A DNA stretch of 64,000 nucleotides from Niebla homalea (GCA_019925105.1 JAHGAU010000017.1:1116001-1180000); one strand, 5' to 3'. Shown: positions 34,176 through 45,390, counted from the first letter of the stretch. The notes: a model not told the origin generated them from the letters alone. Translations and numbers: made by a program.

Positions 34176-35635
34176 TTACAATTCTTCCATCGCTCCCAAA
34201 ATTGCTCGAGTGAAGTCGTGTGTTGTGCTTGTGCCGCCCATGTCCCGAGTTCTGACCTGCCTACTGCGGTGTTAGCATGTTGAGGTCGCATTATCATGTA
34301 TCCCAGACAAACCCTTCTCGGATCACATCGTACACGCCCTTCGAGATGCGATTGGCATGCTCGTCCAATCCTACGTGACGGAGAAGCATAGAACCTGAGA
34401 GCAACATTGCCGTCGGATTGGCTTGGTCCTTGCCCTTGATGTCAAGGCCCACGTGCCGGCAGCCAGGTTCGAATACTGCCACTTCGCGTCCCATGTTGCA
34501 TCCTGGCACTATGCCGGGCCCGCCCACCAGGCCAGCACCAACGTTGGACAGTATGCCTCCGTACAGATTAGGCATCACCATCACATCGAATTGCTGTGGC
34601 TTGGACACACACTGCATTGATGCATTATCCACAATCATGTCGTTCACTATCAGCGAGGGATACTCCTTGGCTACCTGATGAAATGTGTCTCGGAACAAAC
34701 CGTCGGCCAACTTCATTATGTTGGCCTTGTGAATGCATGTGACCTTTTGCCGGTGGTTAGACAAGGCAAAACTGAATGCGAATTTGGCGATTCGCTCGGA
34801 TTTGGCGCGCGTAATGATCTTCAGTGATTCTACAACGCCGGCAACCGATTGATGCTCAAGACCAGAATACTCACCCTCGGTATTCTCCCGTATGATGCAA
34901 AGATCGACATTGTCATGGCGAGTCTTATAACCGGGAATGTTCTTGATCAGGACGATTGACGCGTAAATGTCCAGCTCCTGCCGCAATGCTACGTTGAACG
35001 ACTGATGCCCTGAACGCTCGACCGGTGTGTGGAGAATTCCTAGCGGGCCATGAGCGAGATCTTCAGCCTGAAGGAAGTCTACCTACCCTTCAAGCCAAGC
35101 TTGTTGCGCTTCAGCGATGCGATCGATTCTCGGAAAAGTTCTTCTGAATGTTTGTCACCCGACTCGACACCAGTGACATCAATTTGCTCCCAGTCAATGG
35201 GAACATTATCGGCTTTGAAGATCGTTTTGATAGACTCGGCTACTTCTGCTCCAATGCCATCTCCTGGGATCAGTGTGGTGGTATATTTGCCTCCAAATTT
35301 GGTCGGCTTAAAGATGTCGGCTGAGATCGCGGTTTCGGGTTGTACGCTGGCATAGTCTGAGAAAGTACAAGTCAGATTTGCGAGTCCACAGGAAACATTT
35401 CCGAGTGATCAGCAGACTTCTCGTGGTTATTACCGCCGTCGATCTGAGACGTGAAGGACTTGCGGCTATTGAAAAATACTGCGCGGCCTCTCAAGGTTAG
35501 CGGTTTCCAAGAAAGCCCAGGAGTAGCAATAGCCTTGATCTCTGTACGAGACACAACTTACAGGAAGTCTCTTTGCAATACACGTGGTAAGCATTGTGTG
35601 GAGTTTGATGGAATTCTGGACGCGCACTCAAGCAT
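34176..35635 (-). CDS. IDH1: NAD-dependent isocitrate dehydrogenase subunit 1, mitochondrial
   Basis: Model: complement of 34176..34260, 34313..35039, 35087..35356, 35434..35465 and 35562..35635; 395 aa. The core is clearly Idh1: KYTTTLIPGDGIGAEVAESI, DLCIIRENTEGEYSGLEHQS, IHKANIMKLADGLFRDTF, MIVDNASMQ, VFEPGCRHVGLDIKGKDQAN. The last exon restores the family C-terminus (QVRTRDMGGTSTTHDFTRAI); without the 52-nt intron (branch TGCTAAC) the frame would stop early. The first two small exons were chosen because only the ATG at 35635 gives a consistent phase; they encode an Arg-rich, acid-poor presequence (ASRIPSN...CLPRVLQRD). The enzyme is the NAD+-linked TCA-cycle isocitrate dehydrogenase, an Idh1/Idh2 hetero-octamer in the matrix. 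N-terminus moderately certain. Confidence 0.9.
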
Positions 35636-36850
35636 ATGACGGTAAATAGAGCTTCGAAGCTCCTTCAAATTGTCTCATCGTTTGGGATGGGTAAGCAAAA
35701 CCCTTGAGAAGATGCTGCCGGCTTGTACGAGAAATCGTCCGCGGCTACGTTCGGATGTGGCCGAGGCTCCGCGCGGCAATCGCCAATCTCTCAGTCCACT
35801 CTCCCGCCATGCGTTAATGTGTAATTCACGTCGACAGAAGCGGACCGCCGTGGCCATTTTACCAATGTTCTGAAGAGGAATCTCGAGTTTGATATTGCTC
35901 TTGGACTTCCAGGAACCAATCCAAGCAATGTGTTAAACATCGTTGCTGATGCTGCAGCTCTGTGAGACATGAAACCTTTGCTACTTTCCTTAAAAGAAGT
36001 GTTCAGAGAAGTATTCCATGTTGAATACACTACAGTACTGAGCCCCTTGAGCGCGCCTGTCCGAGTTGGAAGTTTCTTTCGGGGGCAGTGCGCTGAACTG
36101 CTGATCGAACGCACGTGACCGTCTATTCAGACCTTAATGAGGCCAAGCGCCTTCCTGATTAGGCTATCAATAACACAAATTCTTATTCAGAGAAGCAATT
36201 ACAATATTCATCTCAAACAACGAGTATCAAAGAAACTGGTTGTGAAGGGTTTCAGTCCTGCTGTCAATTGGTGTGACGGTCTTTGAAGTTTGTTCATCTC
36301 CAGGCGGCCTGGGAGTCGTGACTGCTTATTCGACTCTCCTAATGTTTTCCAACCATAAGTGACCACAAGAGCGATCACAACAATCTTCTAAAGGTCATGA
36401 ATGGAACCATTTCAATACATGTGAGGGCCTTTGCTTGGAGAACAACGCCGGAATGTGTCTATGTACTCTTATTTGTTGATCTTGTTGGAATCTGGGGCTT
36501 TTGCAAGTATCTCGCAGCGTGGACGTCCATTCACCCAATTGGCGTGGCCTTTATTGAGCTCTCGATCTGGAACTTTCCCAATAAGAATTCATTCATCAGC
36601 ATAGCAGCATAAAGTCATTGCCACTGTCTCCTTAGAGCCTGTCATATACTGATTCAATACTTATCATCGTGGTCCTCCACTTTCTTTCTATCAACAATAT
36701 CAAGCTTCAACTCTGTGATATTCCATCTCATCCATTCCTCTTTTCATACATTCCAATTTCAACCCTACAAGCTGCATCACTTTCGACATCTTTCCTTCGT
36801 ACCTTCAGCCTAACATCAACTCACTCACCTCTTCGCATCACTCCTTCATC
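35636..36850. other. Intergenic, IDH1/pheromone-gene divergent region
   Basis: 1.2 kb, AT-rich. It ends in a pyrimidine- and CATC-rich leader typical of a highly expressed fungal gene. A word at 36362-36380 nearly repeats one at 2761-2778. No other gene is supported. Confidence 0.5.
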
Positions 36851-37282
36851 ATGAAAATCAACTCTGTCATTTACTTTCTATTTGCTATCAGCTCGGCTAA
36901 TGCCACTGCTATTCCTCATGTCGCTCCCGGAGCGGTAGCCGCTCCTCAAGTCACGGAAATTGAAATCCCTAAAGCAACCTCTGCTGGTGAGTAGCATGAC
37001 GATTTGATAGTTCATGGAGTGTGAGGCTGATTCGAAACTCCAGACATCAAGGTCAAGCGCGTCGCAGAGGCTATTGCAGAGGCCGTCGCAGACCCCCGCG
37101 TCGCTAAGTTTTGCTTGGAAACTGGCCAGTCTTGCGGTTCCAAGTTGAAACGTGCAGCAGAAGCTATCGCAGAGGCTGTGGCAGATCCTAGAAGGCACGG
37201 AATGTTCTGCGAGGTCGCTGGCCAGCCTTGCGGTTCCAAGATCAAGAGGAGCTTGGAAGACTTGGGAGTTGTCATGGCATAG
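36851..37282 (+). CDS. Alpha-factor-like peptide pheromone precursor with two different peptides
   Basis: Model: join(36851..36986, 37044..37282), 57-nt intron, 124 aa. Residues 1-18 are a signal peptide (MKINSVIYFLFAISSANA). A pro-region leads to three Lys-Arg sites (51, 82 and 114), as cut by Kex2. The two repeats between them each begin with six X-Ala/X-Pro dipeptides (AEAIAEAVADP), as trimmed by a Ste13-type dipeptidyl peptidase. Each then carries an alpha-pheromone-like core: FCLETGQSCGS (68-78) and FCEVAGQPCGS (100-110). The C-x3-GQ-x-C pattern is that of ascomycete alpha pheromones such as WCR-x-x-GQ-x-C, but with Phe in place of Trp. It should be the secreted ligand for a Ste2/Pre2-type receptor in mating. 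Other secreted Kex2-processed repeat peptides are an alternative. Confidence 0.85.
37061..37249 (+). repeat. Two tandem pheromone-precursor repeats
   Basis: Unit 1 is 37061-37153 (31 codons) and unit 2 is 37154-37249 (32 codons), each ending in a Lys-Arg codon pair. The spacer AEAIAEAVADPR is identical in both, while the pheromone core differs at several positions. Confidence 0.85.
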
Positions 37283-38479
37283 GCATGTCGACAGGACCCT
37301 TCAAGATAGCAGACGCACGTAAAGCGACATCAGCCTATTCAAGCCTTGGATCCTGTTTCTGACTTACACAGCTAAATATCTTGTCACTAGCAGGATTGCA
37401 ATACTCGATTGTCATTTCCTTAGTTTGACAGGTTGGGGTTGATTTTGGACCTTGCCGTCTCCTCCATTGTGGGCTAACACGACTGTGTGTGTTGGCTAGT
37501 TTAGACCTCACATACATCTCTTGCATTCGCTGGTCGATAGCACGTTGTGAAAGGCAAGGGGTACCGTACTTTACGGGGAATTATAGTTTCCCAGTTCTCA
37601 ATATTTCCAGAACGGCATCTAATTCTTTGTCCTAAAGTTTGGGGACCATTTTGAAAATCGCGCTCGCTGTCCTGTTTTCAATTCCGGTAGCGTCTTCGAG
37701 ATATTGGTTGTTCTGCTTCTGAACAACTGCCAGGTAAAGTAGACAGGACTAATTCAATAGCAACGCATGGCAGTCAATACATCTCAGCCCTTGCCCTTGC
37801 CCATCGACGGACGTCAACTAGATCACATCAGCAGCTGAGGGTCGGCGTGGATCGATGAACGATATCCACAGCTGGCCACGCCAGCTGGTCACATTGTACT
37901 CAAGAAGCACGGATAGCGTCGTAATGATGTATTTGGAGTGACCATGAGGAGCCAGCTGCAGGAACCACATCGAAGCTTTGGGGCCACTTGAGTTTGCTAA
38001 GTGAAGATCGATCATCTCTGATTGCAGTGGTTGGAAGGGCACTCGCCGCGTTCCCGGTATACCCTGCCTACCTACCTACCTACCTATCTACCGATGATCC
38101 CGAAGTGGGTACAGTATCGGGCTCATGCCTCCAAGTCAGTTCAGTCATCCTCATTTGAACGCTATTCAACTTGCACTTCTTGATCGCTACCACCATCATT
38201 ATTACTCACTCAATTCTCTCACTCTGGAAGGATATTTAGTATTCTTCAATTTCCTCAAATACATCCAGGCTCCACTGCCGCTTTCCTATTTGACCTACCG
38301 CTGAAGGAGGAGAGTACTTGCAAAATCACTGTAAGCATGACTGTCTTGCTGTCTTCCGCAAAGGCCTTCCTTCGTAGACGGATGATTTGTCTGGACCTGC
38401 ACGCTTCTAAGCGTCGATGCGAGCCAAATCTGCTTCACTGAGGTCGATATGCTGGACTTCTGGTTGACGTTTCTCCGCA
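37283..38479. other. Intergenic, 1.2 kb
   Basis: 3' flank of the pheromone gene, then a CTAC tetranucleotide repeat (38066-38092) and a sequence resembling a promoter and leader before the histidine-kinase relic. No intact gene. Confidence 0.5.
38066..38092 (+). repeat. CTAC tetranucleotide microsatellite
   Basis: About six consecutive CTAC/CTAT units. Confidence 0.7.
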
Positions 38480-41120
38480 ATGTTGCAGCGTTGCACATGG
38501 AATGAGAGACAGCAGACTAAGGCAGGCATTGCCTCTCTCGCAGAGGGCAAAATGGCAGAGATGGACGAAGGGGTGCCAATGTTGAGTCCCTCAACCCTAT
38601 GCATAGCCAGCTCTGACTCTGGCGTAGCCTTACACCATGGCAACGACGGCTTCCAGGATCTCTTGCGGCAACACTACATTGTGGAGCAGAATGACGCTCT
38701 AGAGGAGCTTGTGCACCTCAAGCGATCGCTACGGGAAGCGTGCACGCACAAGTTCCGGCGCATCCTCATGGATGGTATGACGACTATCACCTGCGCCCAG
38801 TATGGATTCGTCTTCAAGAGGATCCTCGTTGACTAGGAGAGATCGGCGGTCGAGATGCCACTATTTGAGAGTCGTGCTCCTGTTTACTCGGGGTTGCCTT
38901 CTACTGCGATGACGGTAAGCGGATGCAGAATCTTGCTCGAGATCATAAGTATTGGACGCGGGGAGCTCCTGGCGCAAACATGAAGCATGAGAAAGTCTTC
39001 CTGATCCCCAATGGTCTTGCCAAATTCACCCCGAGTAACCCAGATCCGTTGCCTTTCCTGGTAGATGCTTATGTCGGTATACCATTATTCGCCAATGACA
39101 AATGTTTCGGACCTTTCGGCAAGATGTGGAACAAGCAAGGGCAGCAGAATCTACGTTTAGGCTGGGCATTCACTGAAATACTCCTGCACTCCCTAGAGGA
39201 CCTTATCCCTGATGGCTTGCCCGAGAGTCGAGGCTTTGACCGCAAAGGCTTGCCATTCGAGTCATAGCTACTAAAGCTGTAAACACAGCCCAATCCTTAA
39301 AGCCATATGCGTGGAGCCTATCGCATGAGCTTCGTACACCGATGCAAGGTGTTGTCGGTATGCTAGACGTCGTGCACACTACCGTGCAAGAATCTTTGGA
39401 ATTACACACCGATCCGCGACTTTATGCAATCCTTCATACGTTACGGGAAAATGTTGAAGTTTGTCAAGGTCAGCGTCGCCCCTGAGCGTCTCCAAGACAC
39501 TCTGCTTGGCTGAGACATACACAGATAGCTCGCGTGGGGCCGTGGAAGCTGCTGACAATGTCGTCCATGCTTACGATCTTAACATGCAAGTGCCCACTAC
39601 ACCACTGTCTCCCAACGAAGATGACTGCACGGCATTGCAATCAACGGTCGTCGAAAGTCAATTGCGCCCGCAAAACCCTCGTGATACCACACCTTTCGCC
39701 AGAAGCCTTGACAGCAAGCGACTAAGATAGTGACTCAATCCGAGAGGAGAGTCAGCCGCGCATAAAGTACCAAGTCCTGCAGAGTTCACGATCTGTGATA
39801 GGCCGCCGTATGCCATCTCAAACAATTGACCAAGAGGATACGGGGACTGCTGCTGGGTTGTTGGGGATACTGCCACGGAGCCCTACCCGAGCCCAAAGGA
39901 GTGAGCCCACGGGAACCCAGCCTGCGACGATCCGAGGCGTGCAGCAAAGGGAGCTTATTCGGCTGATAATTAAGAAGTCATTGCATGTTGGAGGAAGGTC
40001 CGGATCTGCACTGATTCGAGAGACCCATAGTGGTGAGATGATGAGCCTCATGGTCAGGGGCTCAAACGGAGGCCTCCGCAAAAAATTCATAGACTGGTCG
40101 TCAATATCGGCGTCCCCGGTATGGTCAGTGGACGAAAGAGACATGTCAAGATTGATCTCTTGTGTCCTGCTCAATGCTCTCAAATTCACAGAAGAAGGCA
40201 GGATTGATTTTGATGCAGCGCTGATTTCGGGAGGGAAATGGATGATCATCAGAGTGATTGATATTGGATCTGGAATACCAAAAGTCTTCCTTCCTAATCT
40301 TTTTAAACCATCTTCTCAAGGGGACAACTCGCTCATCCGTCGGAAGGAAGGTTTGGAGCTCGGGCTCCTAGTAGCGAAGGGTCTTGCCCGAAAGATTGGT
40401 GGCGAGAACGACAACACCGAGCAAGCCTATGACCCTAACGCAGAGACGAACCTCCTCAAGTCTGCTGCATTCTCGCCAGCAAAGTAAAGCGATATCTAAT
40501 GACCAAGGACTACTCCAGACGTATAACGAGATGCCGGAGATTGTTTCATTCGACCACTCCCATGGATTTTCAGCTCCTTTGCAGATGAGCAGCCGTGCCC
40601 ACCTTCATACCTCCAGCGACCAGAAGTTGGCCCAAATCTGTCCACTTACATTTCTCGTGGCCGAGGACAACGCATGCAATCGGCGGTTGCTAATCAGCAT
40701 GCTCACCAAGCTTGGATACAAGGACGTGTACGAGGCACACAATGCTTAAGAAGCTGTTCGCCAGATGAGTATCAACGGAGCTCCTCGAGGGCAGAAGGCT
40801 AATCACGTCTATGGATGCCCAACTTTGATGGATGAAAAGCCACTGAGCGTATCTTTGCAATGCAGAAAGCCCGTAAAAATGGCTTCATCCATGAAGGTGA
40901 CCAGCGAACCCGAGATGCGAAGGGCGTGACAATATCAGCGGTCACCGCAGACGCTACGAAGAAGGCTTTATAGCGGGTAAGCCAGTTTGGCATGTTAGGC
41001 TACTTGGCCAAGCCCCACAAAATGGTTGATCTTGAGAAGGAGATTGTAGGTATATGGATAGAGGCTGGATCTGCTAAATTTGGCACTCCTGCAACCATGA
41101 GATGTAGAGGCATCCTGGTT
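38480..41120 (+). pseudogene. Decayed hybrid histidine kinase
   Basis: Pieces of one fungal hybrid histidine kinase lie in order but in shifting frames. They are a signal-input remnant (LRQHYIVEQNDALEELVHLK), a dimerisation/phospho-acceptor box (SHELRTPMQGVVGMLDVVH, His codon 39324-39326), an intact-looking intron (39469-39524) and an ATPase domain (SCVLLNALKFTEEG; DIGSGIP; LVAKGLARKIGG). A receiver domain follows (TFLVAEDNACNRRLLISML). In-frame stops are at 38834, 39728, 40747 and 40971. Frameshifts are near 38875, 39250 and 40810-40850. In the receiver the segment before LWMPNFDG that should carry the phospho-accepting Asp is missing. The N-terminal third of such kinases is not found upstream. 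It cannot give a functional phosphorelay protein. Confidence 0.88.
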
Positions 41121-41363
41121 TAAGAAAACCCAAGGAACCGCTTTGATCTTTTCGGTACTCCTGCAGGTCACCATGGCTTCAGTCGGTCGCATGAGGACGG
41201 GCTAAGAAGTGTCCAAGATTGCCGAAACGTACTTTGAAGCGAAGTCGTTCTGTTAGTGTTAGCTTGATCGCATGCCCACCATTTGCAGGATATGTAGTAG
41301 CGCGGAGTTTTCTTCACATCTCTGTCGAAAGCGTATAGAAGCTACATGATCATTCTGGAACTA

Positions 41364-42317
41364 TCAGCTCCGCTTGGAACCTCCCCGATCCGTATCATGC
41401 TTTCGGGCTCCAGGATATTCCCCAGCCGAGTACTCATGATCGGGATGCGGACGTACTCTGACATGTTGCACTGTGCTAGGCTCCACATCTGAAACTTGTG
41501 CCACAGGCACAATTGGTTGAGCAGCAGGGACAAAGTTGCGCGCTCTCCCCTCTTTCTCTTTAGCGGCCGCTCTGATTAGCTCTTCCTGCGACACATCGAG
41601 GCTCTCCATATATGCACAGCTTAGATATTCCGTAGGTACGAGCGCTTCATTACCTAGGGTGTTGGCGTATTGGAGTTCTTCGACCAACCCAGCAGCGGCC
41701 AGTAGCTTGGGTAAGAGCGAGGGATTCTTCAAGGCCGACGAAGCGGCCAATTTAGAGTTGAAATGCACGCCTTGTTGCCTAAGACTCTCAAATTGGCCCA
41801 GTTTGGTTTCCAAATTCGGTGGTGGAGAGCCTGGGGGCGATGGCGGGATGTCCAATTGGGGGAGTTGTGGCAGGGTTAAGGCACGTAAAGCAAGACGGCT
41901 CCGAGTGTAGGGTGAGCCTGACAGCGCGGAGTGAAAGCTTGTGGAGCTCCGGGAATCGGGATGTGAGACATCGGAGGCGAGTGACGGTCCAAGCAGAGAG
42001 GAATTTAATGGCGTCTCGCTCGCAGGATCAGAATTGTAAGGCTTTGAAGTGTCGGAGGCGCCATTGGTGTGGTTTTCTGAGTCAAGTCAGCAATGTCGGG
42101 TAGGATTTCCGGATTCTGATGAGGCGACCGGATCTTTTTGGCGATGAGCTCGCTATGGTATTACTGGCGTCAATCGCCTTGAATCTGCAGAGTCAGCATC
42201 AAATGGATCGATGGCGGGATGTATAAAAGAGCACCAACAGCATACTTCAAGCATATTGTCTGACCGTAGAGGCGAATCTTCGTCGTCACTGCTACCATAC
42301 CCCACGAGAGCTGACAT
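41364..42317 (-). CDS. HCNGP-like (SAP30-binding-protein-like) nuclear protein
   Basis: Preferred model: complement of 41364..42076, 42165..42177 and 42246..42317, 265 aa. The N-terminus MSALVGYGSSDDEDSPLRSD is typical of HCNGP proteins. The domain proper is PPSPPGSPPPNLETKLGQFE, then LRQQGVHFNSKLAASSALKN, PSLLPKLLAAAGL and the LSCAYMESLDVSQEEL helix. The first and last exons are firm. The small second exon is not: a donor at 42128 (GTCGCC) would extend it by 12 codons and also keeps frame. Human SAP30BP acts in transcription regulation and in splicing of short introns; for fungi the role is inferred. It is divergent from RPL36, with 249 bp between starts. Confidence 0.82.
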
Positions 42318-42566
42318 AGCTTTGAACGTAGCTCCTACGGGTCCTACAACACTCCGAACAATCCACTAGAATATCTGGAGCTGTCTCCAAGTGCAACTCA
42401 GAAATTCCATCAGACGCTAAGCCTTTTGGAGTCTAGTTCTTGTGTGCGCGTATGTTTCCGCTCTTTCGCTTGCCCTCACGCCTCACGCACATTGACCACA
42501 CACCAGAACCGAGAAGCCAGCATCGATTGGAACAATCCCATTTCAGAGTTCTGGTCCATTCACATC

Positions 42567-43098
42567 ATGGCCGTCAAACAGCGGTCTGGTATTGCTTCAG
42601 GCCTTAATAAAGGTCATGTACGTCTTAATGCCATCTGACCATGCCAAGGTTCAACTGCTGAAATTCAAGCTAGAAAGTTGAACCCAACACCAAGATTAAG
42701 CCTAGGATATCGCGCACCAAGGGTCACCTCAGTAAGAGGACAGCGTTTGTGAGGGATATCGTCAAAGAAGTGGCCGGGTAAGAAACTCATCTGCTGTTAA
42801 GGCTCATGCTCCTACACTGCCAATGGAAATGGTCGTGGCCAAAACGATTTCAACTTGCTGATTAGAAATGTCCGCCCTCAGTCTGGCTCCGTACGAACGC
42901 CGTGTGATTGAACTCCTCCGGAACAGCAAGGACAAGCGCGCACGAAAATTGGCCAAGAGGAGAGTATGTAGCAGTGTTGAAAATACCAACTGGGAAGCGT
43001 ATAGCTGACAACCGTAGCTTGGGACTTTCGGTCGAGCGAAGAGGAAGGTCGACGAACTTCAAGGTGTGATCGCAGAATCCAGAAGGGCAGGTCATTAA
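42567..43098 (+). CDS. RPL36: 60S ribosomal protein eL36
   Basis: Model: join(42567..42617, 42674..42777, 42882..42963, 43018..43098), 105 aa, the standard length. It is recognised from [60 protein letters not shown] and [20 protein letters not shown]. Introns are 56, 104 and 54 nt. The acceptor at 42881 (CCCTCAG) was chosen over an earlier AG at 42874 because only it restores VAG-LAPYERR. It is a component of the large ribosomal subunit and is expected to be highly expressed. Confidence 0.96.
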
Positions 43099-43381
43099 GA
43101 TCGGCTGCTCAAATAGCATGGCACTCACGAGAGCATGGGCCTTTTGAAGCACTTGATTCGGAGTGCGTCAGGAATTGCGAGGCATTGCTAGCGTCAACAG
43201 CGCAGTCTGTCGACTATCAGTACAACTTGCGTCAGTCAACAAAGCTCCATGATTGAAAGGCTTGCCAATACAAAGTACGCTGATGCAACGCTAACTTGCA
43301 AACCATTCTATGCTCATATCTTCACTGTTCGTTGTCTCATCATCCATCTGGCTTGGCACGGACCAGTGAAAGATTGTGCAG

Positions 43382-44930
43382 TCATTTCTTGCCAGGCAAT
43401 TTTAGCCACTTTGGCATTCCCCCCTTTCTGCTTTTCTCTTCTGCGCTTGCGTGTCCCTGCCCTTTCCCACCATCCACTTCAACTGCTACAGCCTGAAGCT
43501 CGTTAACCTCGATCACCTGTGCTCTTTGGCAGTATTCCGCTTTTAGTACAGGCGAGGTCCGCGCTTCGATGCTTGCGTCCTTAGTCCAAATCATGTTCAC
43601 TAGTACACGTCCCACCATACCCAGTTGCGCGATCAGCTTTGGATCATTTTCGGCGTCGATGGGAACGGTTTTGAAGCCGGTGGAGGCGCCAAAGCGAAGT
43701 TCAAAGGGCTCCTGCTCATGGTTAATCATACCTCGGACAAAACCATATAGATCTTTGGCAGTGTGCGCTGCGGAGAAATTGGATACAGCCTGCATCTGAT
43801 CCGGAAAGCGAACTTTGAGCTGAACTTGCTGGACGTTTGCACTTTTGTTTGCCTTTGCCTCGGCCTGCGCCGAAATTTCTGCATCGGACAAGAGCCGCTT
43901 GTTGATTCCTTCGGCCGCAAGTCTTGACTGATGCAGCTTCGCGTGATCGACCGTAGGTTCATAATCCTTCTCGTTGAATGGCTGCTGAGCTGCCTTTGGC
44001 GTGTTTGAGGATGTAGGGGAAAGAATGGTAACGTCGCGAAGCAGGTTCCCTGGTGTGTCGTTGCGCCCTGAAACCCCAGGCGACCCAGTAGCGTCCAGGT
44101 CGTTTGCTGGAGGTATAGGTGCCGCGTTTGTCAAAGGTCCGGCCTCCACGTCATTGGGGGAAAGCGGTTTCAACTCGCTTGGTCCGGTTCCTTCGATACT
44201 CGGGGCTGGTTGCCGGCCCCCACCTGAGGCATGTCTTTCGACCTCACTATCGCGAACTGCTTTGTCGGCGGTGAAGTATTTTCCAATCTCTTTCAGAGCC
44301 TCCTCTAGGGGTGTCTGTGTTGCTCGGAAGCTTAAGCGTAAGAGGGCACTTCCATGATTAAAGCCAAGCTGTGCCAGGGTCATTTGCAACTGCGTGAACG
44401 ACGAGAGCTCCCGGCCCATGACCTGAACCACAGGCGTCTCATAGTGGAGTCTACCCCCGTCACTACTAATTTCTGAGAAGACTGGCGTACTCCTTCCCGT
44501 AAAGTTTCGTTGAGGCGGACCGACGAGTGACTCAAAGTGGCGTAGAAGCATCCATATAGTTGTATTGCTTGCAAATTTATCGAAAAGGCGATTTTTAGAC
44601 CCCTTGACCTCGGTCTCAGGTATCTGTAGTGCCACTGAGACGACCGATGGGGAACGAGAAGCTTGTGCAAGCTCAAGTTTAGCGCCTGACACGAGGCCTG
44701 CGAGTCTCACATTTCGAGACAGATCTAGAGGCTTGTTGTTCTGCCTGAGAAACATCAGACTAGGATAAGCACACGTTGGCGGTAAGAACCTACTTCAGCC
44801 AATGATTTTCCGGATCCCGCCCAAGCTTTTCACAGGCTTCGCGAAGAATATCAGTGAGATGTCTTTCGGGAGTGGTTTTCACGACAGCTCTACGAGCTGT
44901 AGAGTCGAGGACAACTACATGGGAAGCCAT
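43382..44930 (-). CDS. TUG/UBX-domain protein (Cdc48/p97 adaptor type)
   Basis: Model: complement of 43382..44744 and 44794..44930; 49-nt intron, 499 aa. The first 80 residues are a TUG-type ubiquitin-like domain (MASHVVVLDSTARRAVVKTT; HWLKQNNKPLDLSRNVRLAG; SGAKLELAQ). The acceptor at 44745 was chosen because it gives the conserved LKQNNKPLDLS. A middle helical region (LAQLGFNHGSALLRLSFRAT) and a long linker precede a UBX-like fold at about 355-435 (QLKVRFPDQMQAVSNFSAAH; PFELRFGASTGFKTVP; LGMVGRVLVNMIW). The family includes human ASPSCR1/TUG and yeast Ubx4, which bind and remodel Cdc48. The basic tail KWLKLPGKK ends the protein. It is divergent from ARPC1. Confidence 0.88.
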
Positions 44931-45390
44931 AGGCGGGCTCAACAGACTACACCAGATGGGAACTTCCCTTACTTGGCAGAGGTGAGTAGAGCTGTTCGGA
45001 TCTAGCTGGTTTGTTTCAAAAGAGTATCAATACAAGGGCAAACGGAGGGGCAAACTTCATCCTAGCGCGGTCATGGGAGATGTCATTGTAGCCAATTCAG
45101 TAAAGTGATAGTTGTTAAGGTAGTGCGACAACAGCGGAGTCTGCCAGAACACTAATCCATTTCGTTGTTGTAGCCTTGACATTCACCATGACCGGGAGCG
45201 AAGCCCGAGCTCACGTGACGTCACTCGTTTTATCCCAGGCAGGCGGACCCCGCCATTTTATGATAGCCCAAGTTGCAAATCCTGAAGAGTAAACCATGAG
45301 GCGCTGAGCGTTCCTCCAAGCCGTCGCTCACTTGCAAGTGCCTGCAGCTCTGGCGGTAGTCGAGAGTCACTCCTCCGCCCATAGAGTGTT
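44931..45390. other. Intergenic, TUG/ARPC1 divergent promoter
   Basis: 460 bp between divergent starts. Contains CACGTGACGTCA at about 45213-45224, an E-box directly joined to a CRE-like word. No gene. Confidence 0.5.

Noticed and set aside
35562..35594. ATG at 35594 as the IDH1 start
   Set aside because: It opens a plausible leader, but with any available acceptor the total length is not divisible by three; the ATG at 35635 is.
36397..36612. A 71-codon plus-strand frame upstream of the pheromone gene
   Set aside because: Hydrophobic but without a clean signal peptide or any family motif; it lies in AT-rich promoter DNA.
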